Below are positions 17,519-25,865 of a DNA stretch of 64,000 bases, one piece after another; position 1 is the stretch's first letter, and every line of letters begins with the position of its first letter. The notes below the pieces were generated by a model that was not told where the DNA came from, did no database searches, and saw nothing but the letters and a program-made list of their open reading frames with translations. The stretch is from Paenibacillus sp. GP183 (GTDB taxonomy: Bacteria; Bacillota; Bacilli; Paenibacillales; NBRC-103111). The stretch is from assembly GCF_900104695.1 (NCBI RefSeq), contig NZ_FNSW01000001.1, forward strand, positions 3,404,001 through 3,468,000, in the 5' to 3' direction. Position numbers and translations under genes: made by a program.

Positions 17519-17924
17519 ATTTATAGTTATGTGAAGTCTGTATAGTTCCGTCTTCCCGATGAATGATGGCGCTCAGGTTGTCCTCAGAGGCTAACTTCAG
17601 AGCCTCTTTCACCGCTTTTGCTTTGGTGTCCACCACGAGCTCCGGCTCATCCGCACCTTCGGCTTTAACGGCCCACTTCCCATCAAAAGGAAGCACGTGA
17701 AGATTATTATTGTCTTCTTCCCGTTTTCTCTTTTGTTTAGCTTTACGGCTGCTGTCAGGATGGTCTTCTGCCCATTCTTTAGCCTGGGAGGTCGCAATCG
17801 CTATTGCTCGACCTTCTTCATACCCGTCCTCCAGCAGTGCATTCGCTATTTCAACCGCCTTGTTGCGCGTGCGCGGCTCAAAGTTTTTTAATGAATCAGG
17901 GTAATCACCCTTTGTCCATGGCAT
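17517..17924 (-). CDS. YdaT-like protein (ChaB-like N-terminus plus DUF2188)
   Basis: About 135 residues. The first part (MPWTKGDYPDSLKNFEPRTR, residues 1-20 and onward) resembles the ChaB/YdaT N-terminal helix bundle. A Lys/Arg-rich linker follows, then a DUF2188 domain (HVLPFDGKWAVKAEGADEP ... IIHREDGTIQTSHNYK). The related Bacillus ydaT is reported as a general stress gene; here a weak sigma-B-like pair (GTTGAA and GGTTAA about 13 bases apart) lies upstream, but it is not decisive. The start is the second ATG at 17924 since GGAGAGG would otherwise lie inside the coding region. Biochemical role unknown. Confidence 0.85.
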   Translation of the reverse strand: MPWTKGDYPDSLKNFEPRTRNKAVEIANALLEDGYEEGRAIAIATSQAKEWAEDHPDSSRKAKQKRKREEDNNNLHVLPFDGKWAVKAEGADEPELVVDTKAKAVKEALKLASEDNLSAIIHREDGTIQTSHNYK

Positions 17925-18061
17925 TCGAATCCTCTCCATTCTGTAGATGCTTATAGTTTTATTTAACCATTAGGCGTCATTTTCAACCAAAAGGTTTATA
18001 ACCTTGTAGTAAGTGGTAATAAAATGGGGAAATATGAAACGAGCAGATGGGGTGATGGAAT

Positions 18062-18772
18062 ATGGATACAGAACGAATTGAACACATACGCCAGGAAGAA
18101 AAAGAATATCACGAAGATTGCTTTGAGCATTACAGATTGTATGAAAAAGGCTCCTGGCTGGACAAGCCGATCCCGATGGTTATGGAGCTGGCAGGACGCT
18201 TGGGCCAGAACCGGCCATTAGCCGTATTGGATCTGGGCTGCGGCGCAGGACGCAACAGCATTCCATTGGCACAATGGGTTAAGCCCGCTGGAGGAAAGGT
18301 CCTTTGTGTCGATCTTCTCGATAAAGCTTTGGAAAAGGTGCAGGATTACAGTGAGGAATTCCTCGTCGATGATGTGATCCAGACGCAGCAAGCGGACATT
18401 GGCGAATATCAAATACCCCGGAATGCCTTCGACTATATCGTCGCTGCTTCTTGTTTGGAGCATGTGAAAACACCTGAAGTGTTGAAACGGGTTTTATATG
18501 CTCTCGCTGATGGAACCAAAAGCGGGGGCATTAATTTTATCATGATGAATACCAACATCGAGGAAATGGATAAACAAACTGGCCGTAGACGGGAGACGCT
18601 GTTTGAGGTCGTCATCCCCAAAGAGCGGGCGCTGGAGCTGTTTCGCGCCAATTATGCGGGCTGGGAAGAACTTAAATTGACCGAGGAGCCGATGGAGCTC
18701 GAGATCAGCCGTGACGATGTCCCTGTTATATTAAAGGCGGACAGCTTGATCGTCGCTTATCGCAAGCCATGA
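18062..18772 (+). CDS. Class I SAM-dependent methyltransferase
   Basis: A 236-residue enzyme of the class I methyltransferase fold. Motif I is VLDLGCGAGRNSIPLAQW at about residues 54-71, motif II an acidic residue in VLCVDLLDKAL, and motif IV in NAFDYIVAASCLEHV. It is about the length of tellurite-resistance TehB-like or small-molecule methyltransferases; the substrate cannot be told. GGGGTGATGG precedes the start. It stands alone, followed by a truncated membrane-protein gene. Confidence 0.88.
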   Translation: MDTERIEHIRQEEKEYHEDCFEHYRLYEKGSWLDKPIPMVMELAGRLGQNRPLAVLDLGCGAGRNSIPLAQWVKPAGGKVLCVDLLDKALEKVQDYSEEFLVDDVIQTQQADIGEYQIPRNAFDYIVAASCLEHVKTPEVLKRVLYALADGTKSGGINFIMMNTNIEEMDKQTGRRRETLFEVVIPKERALELFRANYAGWEELKLTEEPMELEISRDDVPVILKADSLIVAYRKP

Positions 18773-18857
18773 GAAACATGTTATCTTCTTTGGTACATCA
18801 CTACGGAATTGGTTTGTACGGCGATTTCAACCCAAGGCTGGCGGGAGAGCCAGTCGC

Positions 18858-19067
18858 ATGACCCGTATCTGGAATAAATACGGCATCCCCGGACTTGGCA
18901 TTGTATCACCACTCATTACCGGATCACCATTGGGAGCAGCTATCGGGATATCGTTCGGTGCGGATCCGCGTAAGCTCATTGTATGGATGACGATCGGAAT
19001 CATCTTTTGGAGTGCGATTCTGACTACTGCCGCTGCGCTTGGAGTGAATGCTTTTAATTTCAGCTAG
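18858..19067 (+). pseudogene. Truncated small multidrug-export-family protein
   Basis: A 69-residue frame matching the C-terminal half of the small multidrug export family (Sm_multidrug_ex type): KYGIPGLGIVSPLITGSPLG, then GISFGADPRKLIVWMTIGII and a last hydrophobic helix. Family members are about 150 residues with more membrane helices. The same frame stays open upstream to about 18770 (peptide around FFGTSLRNWFVRRFQPKAGG), which also looks like family sequence, but it has no start codon and runs back into the methyltransferase gene. The 5' half is therefore probably lost. A short product from the ATG at 18858 (GGGAGAG upstream) cannot be excluded. Confidence 0.6.
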
Positions 19068-19071
19068 TTCC

Positions 19072-19572
19072 TTAAACAATGGTGTTCATCATGAATTGGA
19101 TCGCCGGCCAAGATATTATATGACGATCCCGGTAAATCGAGTTAATGGCATCCGGCTTTGTGCTGACAATTCCTCTTTGTAGAATAGCTGCTTGAAAGCC
19201 TCGTTCCATTGCACCATTAGCAGTAAAAGTGACACAATATTCTGCAGCAAAGCCGGCAACGACAACAAATCCAATTTCATGCTCACGAAGCACTTGTTCC
19301 AAATTAGTTTTCCAAAACGCATTGGAGTATTCTTTCGTAATCCGGATGTCCTTTGGGCCAACTGTAATTTCCGAAATAAATTCTCTTGCTTCTGGATCCG
19401 TATCCTCATTCGATCCCTCCATGTCTTGAATATGAATGACCATTTGATCTTTCCCACGCAATAACCCTGATACATAATTGATGTGCTCACAAGCTTCCCT
19501 TACATCCAGTTTCTCCTTTGGATCATGTAAGAAAATTTTTTGCATATCAACAACCAACAATCCCATTTTCAT
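19072..19572 (-). CDS. Isochorismatase-family cysteine hydrolase
   Basis: A 166-residue alpha/beta hydrolase of the isochorismatase/nicotinamidase superfamily. The expected catalytic triad is visible: Asp9 in LLVVDMQ, a Lys at about residue 80 in RITKEYSNAFWKT, and the nucleophile Cys at about 112 in VVAGFAAEYCVTFTA. Members hydrolyse amides, nicotinamide or isochorismate; this one cannot be assigned to a substrate. It ends five bases from the convergent truncated export gene. Confidence 0.9.
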   Translation of the reverse strand: MKMGLLVVDMQKIFLHDPKEKLDVREACEHINYVSGLLRGKDQMVIHIQDMEGSNEDTDPEAREFISEITVGPKDIRITKEYSNAFWKTNLEQVLREHEIGFVVVAGFAAEYCVTFTANGAMERGFQAAILQRGIVSTKPDAINSIYRDRHIISWPAIQFMMNTIV

Positions 19573-19611
19573 GCCTTGTCCTCCTCCATGCTTTTTAATC
19601 CATCGAAAAAA

Positions 19612-20169
19612 CTACTTAAGCTCGAAAGTGGCTTTTATGCCTTCAATGTCCTCCCACATAGAATTATAGTCAGCCGCCATCTTCTTATCGCTTGGGGCGA
19701 CCTGTACGTCAGTTGGGGTACTTAATGTATAAATCTTGTCTCCCTTTTCTCCTATCTTTGATATATGAATATTTTTCACAAGTTCTGCCCCGTCTGTACT
19801 CCATTTCTCTTTAGACCATATTGTTATAGAAAAAAGTGTCCCGTTATTTGCTTTGTAAACAAATCTGAGATTATCTCCATTCTCTTCAACATCGTATTTC
19901 CCATTCCAACTTTTCGGGATTTTGAGAATGAAATTGTATTTAGTGTTTTCATATACCATGCTTTCGGTAGCTTTCGTCGGTTGTTGAGTCGATAGTACTG
20001 CTGCTGTACTTATAGGGGCTGTAGTTGATTCTCTGGTTGCAGTGCTCACTGGCATAATTGAAGATGAACTTGTTGGTGTTTTTGCCTCAGTATTACCACT
20101 ACACCCAGAAATAACTACAAATATCAGGGTCACACCACACCAAAAAATAATTTTTTTCAAGTTGTTCAT
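19612..20169 (-). CDS. Putative lipoprotein
   Basis: About 185 residues. It has a signal peptide with a lipobox (FVVISGC), then a Ser/Thr/Pro-rich linker (residues ~28-70) and a folded domain of about 110 residues (YNFILKIPKSWNGKYDVEEN ... FSITIWSKEKW). The pattern resembles PsbP/YjhP-like small extracytoplasmic lipoproteins, but I do not recognise a named family. The ATG at 20169 is used because it begins the signal peptide and has GGTGAG upstream. Probably anchored on the outer face of the membrane; function unknown. Confidence 0.75.
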   Translation of the reverse strand: MNNLKKIIFWCGVTLIFVVISGCSGNTEAKTPTSSSSIMPVSTATRESTTAPISTAAVLSTQQPTKATESMVYENTKYNFILKIPKSWNGKYDVEENGDNLRFVYKANNGTLFSITIWSKEKWSTDGAELVKNIHISKIGEKGDKIYTLSTPTDVQVAPSDKKMAADYNSMWEDIEGIKATFELK

Positions 20170-20348
20170 ACAGAAATTCTCACCTTCATTTATTTCATAT
20201 TTTAATATTTGAACGTAAGGAAGAGGAAAAAGTTTCATCCATTTCGAAATCTGGCCACTATTTATATTCCTTTACAAGAATATTCCAAATATGGTATATT
20301 ATCGTTATAGAACAAGTTGCAAGACAAAAACACAAACTTGGAGGATGA

Positions 20349-21320
20349 ATGATGGCTGAGAGCAAAATGTTGAACAACGCAGTTGCAACTGCAAATGGTC
20401 GGGAATTGACAGTGACCCGCGTCTTCCAATCACCGAGGGAGATCGTGTTCCAAACATGGACGGACCCTCGACACTTGTCACACTGGTGGGGACCGGAAGG
20501 TTTTACGATCACGACCCAAACCATGGACATCACACCTGGGGGAGAATAGAGCTTCGTGATGCACGGACCGGATGGTACCGATTATTTCAACCGGATTCGG
20601 TACATCGAAATCGTTAGTCCCGAGAGGTTAGTTTATTCCCATGGAGACCTCGATAATGAAGAGTCTTTTCAGGTAACGGTGACCATGGAGGATAAGGGTG
20701 ATGCAACTGAACTAACCATGCGGGCGGTATTTCCAACGGCCGAGGAGTTGGAAGAGAACGTCAAGAAGTACGGAGCCATAGAAGGAGCCAAGTCGACTTT
20801 GGGCCGCCTGGCTGACGAGCTGGATTCATTTAAGACGACCAGTCTGGAGTTTATTCGGACCTTCAAAGCGCCACGCGATCTGGTGTTCAAGACTTGGACG
20901 GATCCAGAGCACCTGAAGCATTGGTGGGGACCACAGGGTTTTGACATCAACGTCTTCAAGTTCGATCTGCAACCGGGAGGCATCTTTCATTACAGTATGG
21001 TGAACGCGGAAGGTAACCAGATGTGGGGGAAGTTCGTTTTTCGAGAAGTTGCAGGACCGAGCAAGCTCGTCTTCGTGAATTCTTTCTCCGATGCGAAAGG
21101 AAATACTGTTCGACCTGAATTCAGCGAACTGTTTCCTATGGAAATTCTAAATATCGTAACCTTCACCGAGCAGGACGGTCATACGATCATGACCATGCGA
21201 GGCGGTCCCATTCAAGCCACAGATGAAGAGATTCAATTTTTTTATTCCATGCATCCCTCCATGCAGGAAGGCTTCGGCAATTCCTTCGGTCAGTTGGATG
21301 AATACTTGGCGAAAATGTAG
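20349..21320 (+). pseudogene. Double AHSA1/SRPBCC-domain gene with a nonsense codon
   Basis: One reading frame encodes two tandem AHSA1-like (Activator of Hsp90 ATPase homologue, SRPBCC fold) domains. Each begins with the family signature: FQSPREIVFQTWTDPRHLSHWWGPEGF and FKAPRDLVFKTWTDPEHLKHWWGPQGF, both followed by a D-x-x-PGG motif. Within domain 1 the frame hits TAG at 20547-20549 right after PGGE. The residue expected there in this family is Trp (PGG-x-W), so TGG to TAG explains the stop. Translation could restart at the ATG at 20556, leaving an incomplete domain 1. A good ribosome binding site (GGAGG) precedes the original start, and a terminator follows. Confidence 0.8.
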
Positions 21321-21326
21321 TAGTGC

Positions 21327-21372
21327 AAAAGCCGGGCAACGCGGACAAATCCGCCTAGTTCCCGGCTTTTTC
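21327..21372 (+). terminator. Rho-independent terminator
   Basis: Arms AAAAGCCGGG (21327-21336) and CCCGGCTTTT (21361-21370) are followed by T residues, downstream of the AHSA1 gene. Confidence 0.8.
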
Positions 21373-21580
21373 AATTGCTCAAATTTCTATTTGATCAGTT
21401 TCGGCAGGGGTTTCCCTTTTGGACGTTAACTTATCGTGTATCGCTCGCTTTTTCCGATTAAAACCCCTCCAATATTGAGCGTTTTTGATTTTCATACTGC
21501 AAATTACTCCTTGATCAAAAGCCTCTCCTCATGCATAATGATATGGCTCCATCAATCAATAGACAGGAGGCAGAAGGCCA

Positions 21581-22558
21581 GTGATATCCGTTCAAGGATT
21601 GAACAAATCGTTTAAGGTTGCTAAGCGTACGACCGGACTGGTGCAGGCGACAAAAGCATTATTCGTTCGCGAGCATACGGAAGTCCATGCATTAACCGAT
21701 ATCTCATTCAATATCCAACCAGGCGAAATCGTAGGATATATCGGGCCGAATGGCGCAGGGAAATCGACCACCATCAAGATAATGAGTGGTATTCTGGTCC
21801 CTGACAGCGGAACATGCCGCATTATGGGATACACCCCATGGAAGGAACGAGTTCCATATGTGAAGCACATCGGTGTAGTGTTCGGACAACGAACGCAGCT
21901 ATGGTGGGATGTCCCCGTGATGGACTCATTCGAACTGCTGCGGGATATTTACAAGGTTCCGCACGCAGAGTACAAAGCCAATTTAGACTTAATTGTAGAA
22001 ACATTGGATTTACAAAACCTCATTCACACCCCTGTTCGACAGCTAAGCTTGGGCCAAAGGATGCGATGTGAAATCGCGGCTTCCCTGCTCCACAGCCCCC
22101 AGATCCTATTTCTGGATGAACCTACCATTGGGCTCGATGCCATCTCCAAGATCGCCGTAAGACAATTCATCAAAACCATCAACAAGGAAAAAGGCGTCAC
22201 CATCATTCTCACCACACACGATATGAACGATATTGAAGCTCTTGCTGGTCGCATTCTTCTGATCGGTAACGGAAGCTTGTTGTACGACGGCAGCTTGAAT
22301 GCCATACGCAGCCGCTTCCACACCCGCAAAACCATCGCAATCGATTATCGCGAAACAACCGACCCGCTCCTGCTTCCAGGTACCCAAGTCCTGTCTTGGT
22401 CAGCGGAAAGAGCTGTGCTAAGTGTCGATACGGAGCAGGTCATGATCTCGGATATCATCTCTCAGCTTTCCTCTCGGTTGGAGCTCCTTGATGTTGCCGT
22501 AGAGGCGCAGCCGATTGAAGAGATCATCGTCCAACTCTACAAGGAGTACCGCATATGA
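21581..22558 (+). CDS. ABC-2 type exporter ATP-binding subunit
   Basis: A 325-residue ATPase: Walker A GPNGAGKST at about residues 56-64, signature LSLGQRMRCEIA, Walker B ILFLDEPTIGLD, switch His in TTHD. The variant LSLGQRMR signature and the two large permeases that follow place it with the DrrA/viologen-exporter-like group. The start is a GTG at 21581 with AGGAGG ten bases upstream. It overlaps the first permease gene by four bases (ATGA). The exported compound is unknown. Confidence 0.92.
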   Translation: MISVQGLNKSFKVAKRTTGLVQATKALFVREHTEVHALTDISFNIQPGEIVGYIGPNGAGKSTTIKIMSGILVPDSGTCRIMGYTPWKERVPYVKHIGVVFGQRTQLWWDVPVMDSFELLRDIYKVPHAEYKANLDLIVETLDLQNLIHTPVRQLSLGQRMRCEIAASLLHSPQILFLDEPTIGLDAISKIAVRQFIKTINKEKGVTIILTTHDMNDIEALAGRILLIGNGSLLYDGSLNAIRSRFHTRKTIAIDYRETTDPLLLPGTQVLSWSAERAVLSVDTEQVMISDIISQLSSRLELLDVAVEAQPIEEIIVQLYKEYRI

Positions 22559-23361
22559 TAACGCCCTATTGGTCCGTATTGAAGCTTCGCCTGCTGAATG
22601 GCATGCAGTATCGGTCGGCCGCCTTGGCAGGAATCGCGACTCAATTTTTCTTCGGGTTTATCTTCATCATGATCTTCGAGGCCTTCTACAACCAGACTTC
22701 AGGTCAGGCTCCCATGACGCTTCAAGAGCTTGCCACGTACACATGGCTCAGACAAGCCTTGCTTGCATTTGTTGCCTTATGGTTTCGCGACAATGAGTTT
22801 TTTCAATTGATTACCACAGGCAATATCGCTTATGAATTATGTCGTCCCACTGGCATTTATCCATTCTGGTACTCCAAGCTTATCGCTTCACGCATAGCAA
22901 GTGCTCTGCTGCGCTGTTTTCCCATTCTGATCATTGTTTTTTTCTTGCCTGAGCCCTATAAGCTGGGATTGCCGCCAAACCTTCCAACCTTTCTACTATT
23001 TTTAGCCGCTGTTATGATAGGCTTACTTCTGCTGGTGGCGATCTCCATGTTAATCTACATATCGGTATTCTGGACTCTGTCGCCAATGGGCTCCATGCTG
23101 ATCTTTGGGGTATGTGGAGAATTTTTCGCGGGCATGATTATCCCAATCCCATTGATGCCAACTTGGATGCAATCCATCTCTTATGCACTGCCTTTTCACT
23201 TAACCCTGGATTTCCCATTCCGCCTGTATTCGGGCAATATTCCGCCGAATGAAGCGCTTTTCGGAATGTGTACACAGATTGGATGGCTCATCTTTGTGGT
23301 GATCGTAGGCAAATTTCTGCTAAGCAAGGGATTGCGAAGAGTCGTCGTACAGGGAGGGTGA
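22555..23361 (+). CDS. ABC-2 family exporter permease
   Basis: A 268-residue membrane protein with about six helices, similar in pattern to the ABC-2 permeases that occur as a pair behind a DrrA-like ATPase. It starts within the last codons of the ATPase gene and is followed after six bases by a second, related permease, so the exporter is probably a heterodimeric channel with an ATPase dimer. Confidence 0.87.
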   Translation: MITPYWSVLKLRLLNGMQYRSAALAGIATQFFFGFIFIMIFEAFYNQTSGQAPMTLQELATYTWLRQALLAFVALWFRDNEFFQLITTGNIAYELCRPTGIYPFWYSKLIASRIASALLRCFPILIIVFFLPEPYKLGLPPNLPTFLLFLAAVMIGLLLLVAISMLIYISVFWTLSPMGSMLIFGVCGEFFAGMIIPIPLMPTWMQSISYALPFHLTLDFPFRLYSGNIPPNEALFGMCTQIGWLIFVVIVGKFLLSKGLRRVVVQGG

Positions 23362-23367
23362 GAAGAA

Positions 23368-24150
23368 ATGATTCTGTATTTCAAATATTTGCTGATCCTG
23401 ATCAAATCCCAGATGCAATATCGCACCTCTTTCTGGTTATTGTCGATTGGACAGTTTTTCATCCCATTTTCGGTATTTGCCGGGATGTACTTCATGTTCC
23501 AGCGGTTCGGTCAGCTGAAAGGGTGGAGTTTTTTCGAGGTCTCACTTGCATTCGGGGTTATTCATATGGCCTTCTCAATTAGCGAGTGCTTGGGGCGAGG
23601 CTTCGATGCATTCTCATCTTTGGTCGCTGGAGGGGATTTTGACAGGCTTCTTGTGAGGCCTCGGAGCACGGTCGTCCAAGTATTAGGCTCTAAGTGTGAA
23701 TTCACTAGAATCGGGAGAATAGCGCAAAGCTTGCTGATGCTAATCTGGGCGATCCTCAACCTACCAATCGAGTGGACATTGCTGAAAATGTTTACTTTAG
23801 TGCTAATGATCATCAGCGGGATCTTCATCTTCACGGGGATCTTTATGCTGGCGGCAACTCTGAGCTTCTGGACGATTCAAGGCTTGGAGGTAGCGAATGT
23901 TTTCACAGACGGCGGGAGAGAGATGTCCCAATACCCACTGAATATTTATCAGAAATGGGTGACCCGATTCTTCACCTTCGTCATCCCTTTCGGCTGTGCC
24001 AATTACTTGCCTCTTTTGTATTTGCTCGATCGAGCCAGCGGCCATGACATGCTCTACATGCTTTCGCCTCTCGCGGGGATCCTTTTCCTCTTTCCTTGCC
24101 TGCTTGTATGGCATTTCGGGGTAAGGCATTATCGATCTACGGGTTCATAA
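23368..24150 (+). CDS. ABC-2 family exporter permease (ABC2_membrane_6/DUF990 type)
   Basis: A 260-residue membrane protein with about six helices. The segment around ECLGRGFDAFSSLVAGGDFD and RLLVRPRSTVVQVLGSKCEF is characteristic of the family that pairs with DrrA-like ATPases. It is the third gene of the operon with 21581-22558 and 22555-23361. Immediately downstream lies an array of four palindromes (24181-24363). Confidence 0.87.
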   Translation: MILYFKYLLILIKSQMQYRTSFWLLSIGQFFIPFSVFAGMYFMFQRFGQLKGWSFFEVSLAFGVIHMAFSISECLGRGFDAFSSLVAGGDFDRLLVRPRSTVVQVLGSKCEFTRIGRIAQSLLMLIWAILNLPIEWTLLKMFTLVLMIISGIFIFTGIFMLAATLSFWTIQGLEVANVFTDGGREMSQYPLNIYQKWVTRFFTFVIPFGCANYLPLLYLLDRASGHDMLYMLSPLAGILFLFPCLLVWHFGVRHYRSTGS

Positions 24151-24180
24151 GAGAAGCAGAGAGTTGCTTCGTTTCAATAT

Positions 24181-24363
24181 TAAGACGTATAGTACATCTT
24201 AATTACTTGATTTAAAATTTCTAACTTCATTTAGACGTAAAACACTGCTTATATGGTTGGTTTTCTTTCATGCACCTCTAGAATGGTTCTGTAAGACGTA
24301 AAACACATCTTTTCTCGAAAGAAATCATTAAAATCCCCTAAGTAAGACGTAAAGTACGTCTTA
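24181..24363. repeat. Array A: four 21-bp palindromes with 50/61/51-bp steps
   Basis: Copies at 24181-24201, 24231-24251, 24292-24312 and 24343-24363. Copy 4 is the best palindrome (TAAGACGTA, three-base centre, TACGTCTTA); the others are degenerate versions sharing AGACGTA. Start-to-start steps are 50, 61 and 51 bp, so the set is mirror-symmetric about position 24272. The spacer between copies 1 and 2 also resembles the reverse complement of that between copies 3 and 4 (GATTT, then TTTCT, then TTC). No gene is visible in this convergent gap. Function unknown. Confidence 0.75.
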
Positions 24364-24388
24364 TCAAATTCAAGGATGCTACAAAACA

Positions 24389-24418
24389 AGCCGGTTCAGA
24401 ATCATTCTGAACCGGCTC
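24389..24418 (-). terminator. Terminator of the flavin reductase gene
   Basis: Arms AGCCGGTTCAGA (24389-24400) and TCTGAACCGGCT (24406-24417) are perfect complements; on the minus strand they are followed by TTGTTTTG. Confidence 0.8.
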
Positions 24419-24431
24419 AACTTTTAATAGC

Positions 24432-24989
24432 TTATTTTCGCAATGGCTTCAAAGCACCGCTCCATGCGACTACCTGGTCAAGCATACCGTTGACCAATGG
24501 CTCTTGATGAGCACCCGGTTTGAATACGCTGTAGTTCTCAAAATCGGTAAAGAGCGATAACATCACTGAATTACGAACGTGAGCAATCTGAAGCTCTGAC
24601 AGGATTAGCCGCAGATTCTCGATTGCGCGTGAACCTCCAACACTGCCGTAGCCTACAAATCCCGCTGCTTTATTAGTCCATTCGTTGTACAGAAAATCGA
24701 TAGCATTCTTAAGGGCACCGGATGTTGCGTGGTTATATTCAGGTGTGACAAAAACGAATCCGTCAAAAGTTGCAATCTTTGCCGCCCATGCCTTTGTATG
24801 CTCTTTCGTGTATTGACCCATTGTCGGAGGAACAGGCTCGTCAAGCAGTGGCAGGTTGAACTGGGCGATATCTACAAGTTCATACTCGGCGTCATTTCGC
24901 TTGCTTGCAATTTCGTACACCCAGCGGGCAACAGCCTCACCGTTGCGACCCGGACGCGTACTTCCAATAATGACAGCAATTCTGTTCAT
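24432..24989 (-). CDS. NADPH-dependent FMN reductase-family protein
   Basis: A 185-residue flavodoxin-like oxidoreductase: the N-terminal phosphate-binding loop IIGSTRPGRNGEAVARW binds FMN, and VTPEYNHATSGALKNAIDFL is the family PEYN signature at about residues 82-101. The family reduces flavins, quinones, azo dyes or chromate with NAD(P)H in the cytoplasm. It is a single gene with its own terminator. Confidence 0.92.
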   Translation of the reverse strand: MNRIAVIIGSTRPGRNGEAVARWVYEIASKRNDAEYELVDIAQFNLPLLDEPVPPTMGQYTKEHTKAWAAKIATFDGFVFVTPEYNHATSGALKNAIDFLYNEWTNKAAGFVGYGSVGGSRAIENLRLILSELQIAHVRNSVMLSLFTDFENYSVFKPGAHQEPLVNGMLDQVVAWSGALKPLRK

Positions 24990-25061
24990 GATTTACTCCT
25001 CCTGATTATTCAAATTACGAATAATAGTTATTACCCTTAATTGGTAGTTATATTCCAACTT

Positions 25062-25808
25062 TTAAAGATTTACCACCAATCCGCATCGCGCTAACTGGAC
25101 ATCGCCTTTGTAAATCACCTGCACCTCTTCTGCGAGCTGGCTGATCTCGCCGAAATGAGGCAGATGAATGAGAATCAGCTTGTTCACATTTGCTTTAGCG
25201 GCGAGCTGTCCGACTTCAGCGCTATTCATGTGCCCATAATCCCGGGCATTCTCGAACTCTGCATAAAAGGAGGTTTCCGCCAGCAGCAGATCCGCATCCC
25301 TGCAAAAATCGATCAAGGACTCATCGAAAAACGTATCCGCTGTATACACGATGGTTTTGTCCTTGAATTGAATTTTAACCGCTACGCAGTAAGCCCCATG
25401 AAAGGTTTTCATGAAAGAAAACCGCATATTACCCAGCTGGAAATTATCCTTGTCCGTGAACGGAATGATCACCGATCCCATCATCGACTTATAGATGGCT
25501 GTTACACCATCTTCGCCTTGAGGATCATGAGCGAAATAAATGGGCAGCGGCTCAGCGCGAAGCTTCAAATCCGTATCGATCAAGCAAGCATATTGCAGAC
25601 AGCCAAGATCGGCAACGTGATCATGGTGGGCGTGTGTGATGATCGCATGCGACAGCTCCGTTGGCTTCATATGCTTTTGCAATTGCGCCAACACTCCGCT
25701 TCCGCAGTCCAGCAGCACCTTCTCGCCTTCATCCTCCAATAAATAACCGGCGGTAGCTTCACCCGCTTCTGGATAAGCACCCCAATGTCCCAGTATGGTA
25801 AGCTTCAT
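25062..25808 (-). CDS. MBL-fold metal-dependent hydrolase (YhfI-like)
   Basis: A 248-residue metallo-beta-lactamase fold hydrolase. The metal-binding motif is THAHHDHVADL at about residues 59-69, with further ligands in TFHGAY, YTADT and LIHL. The layout matches RNase Z-like/YhfI proteins. The substrate is not predictable. It is the next gene after the LytM peptidase gene on the same strand, with a gap of about 57 bases, so co-transcription is possible. Confidence 0.88.
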   Translation of the reverse strand: MKLTILGHWGAYPEAGEATAGYLLEDEGEKVLLDCGSGVLAQLQKHMKPTELSHAIITHAHHDHVADLGCLQYACLIDTDLKLRAEPLPIYFAHDPQGEDGVTAIYKSMMGSVIIPFTDKDNFQLGNMRFSFMKTFHGAYCVAVKIQFKDKTIVYTADTFFDESLIDFCRDADLLLAETSFYAEFENARDYGHMNSAEVGQLAAKANVNKLILIHLPHFGEISQLAEEVQVIYKGDVQLARCGLVVNL

Positions 25809-25865
25809 ATTCCAGTACCTCCGTCTCTTCTATTCGTTATACAATTCCTTCATCCTCAAGTTTTA

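Noticed and set aside
24181-24363. Possible CRISPR array
   Set aside because: Units are degenerate palindromes, only four in number, spacers differ in length (29, 40, 30) and no cas genes are present.
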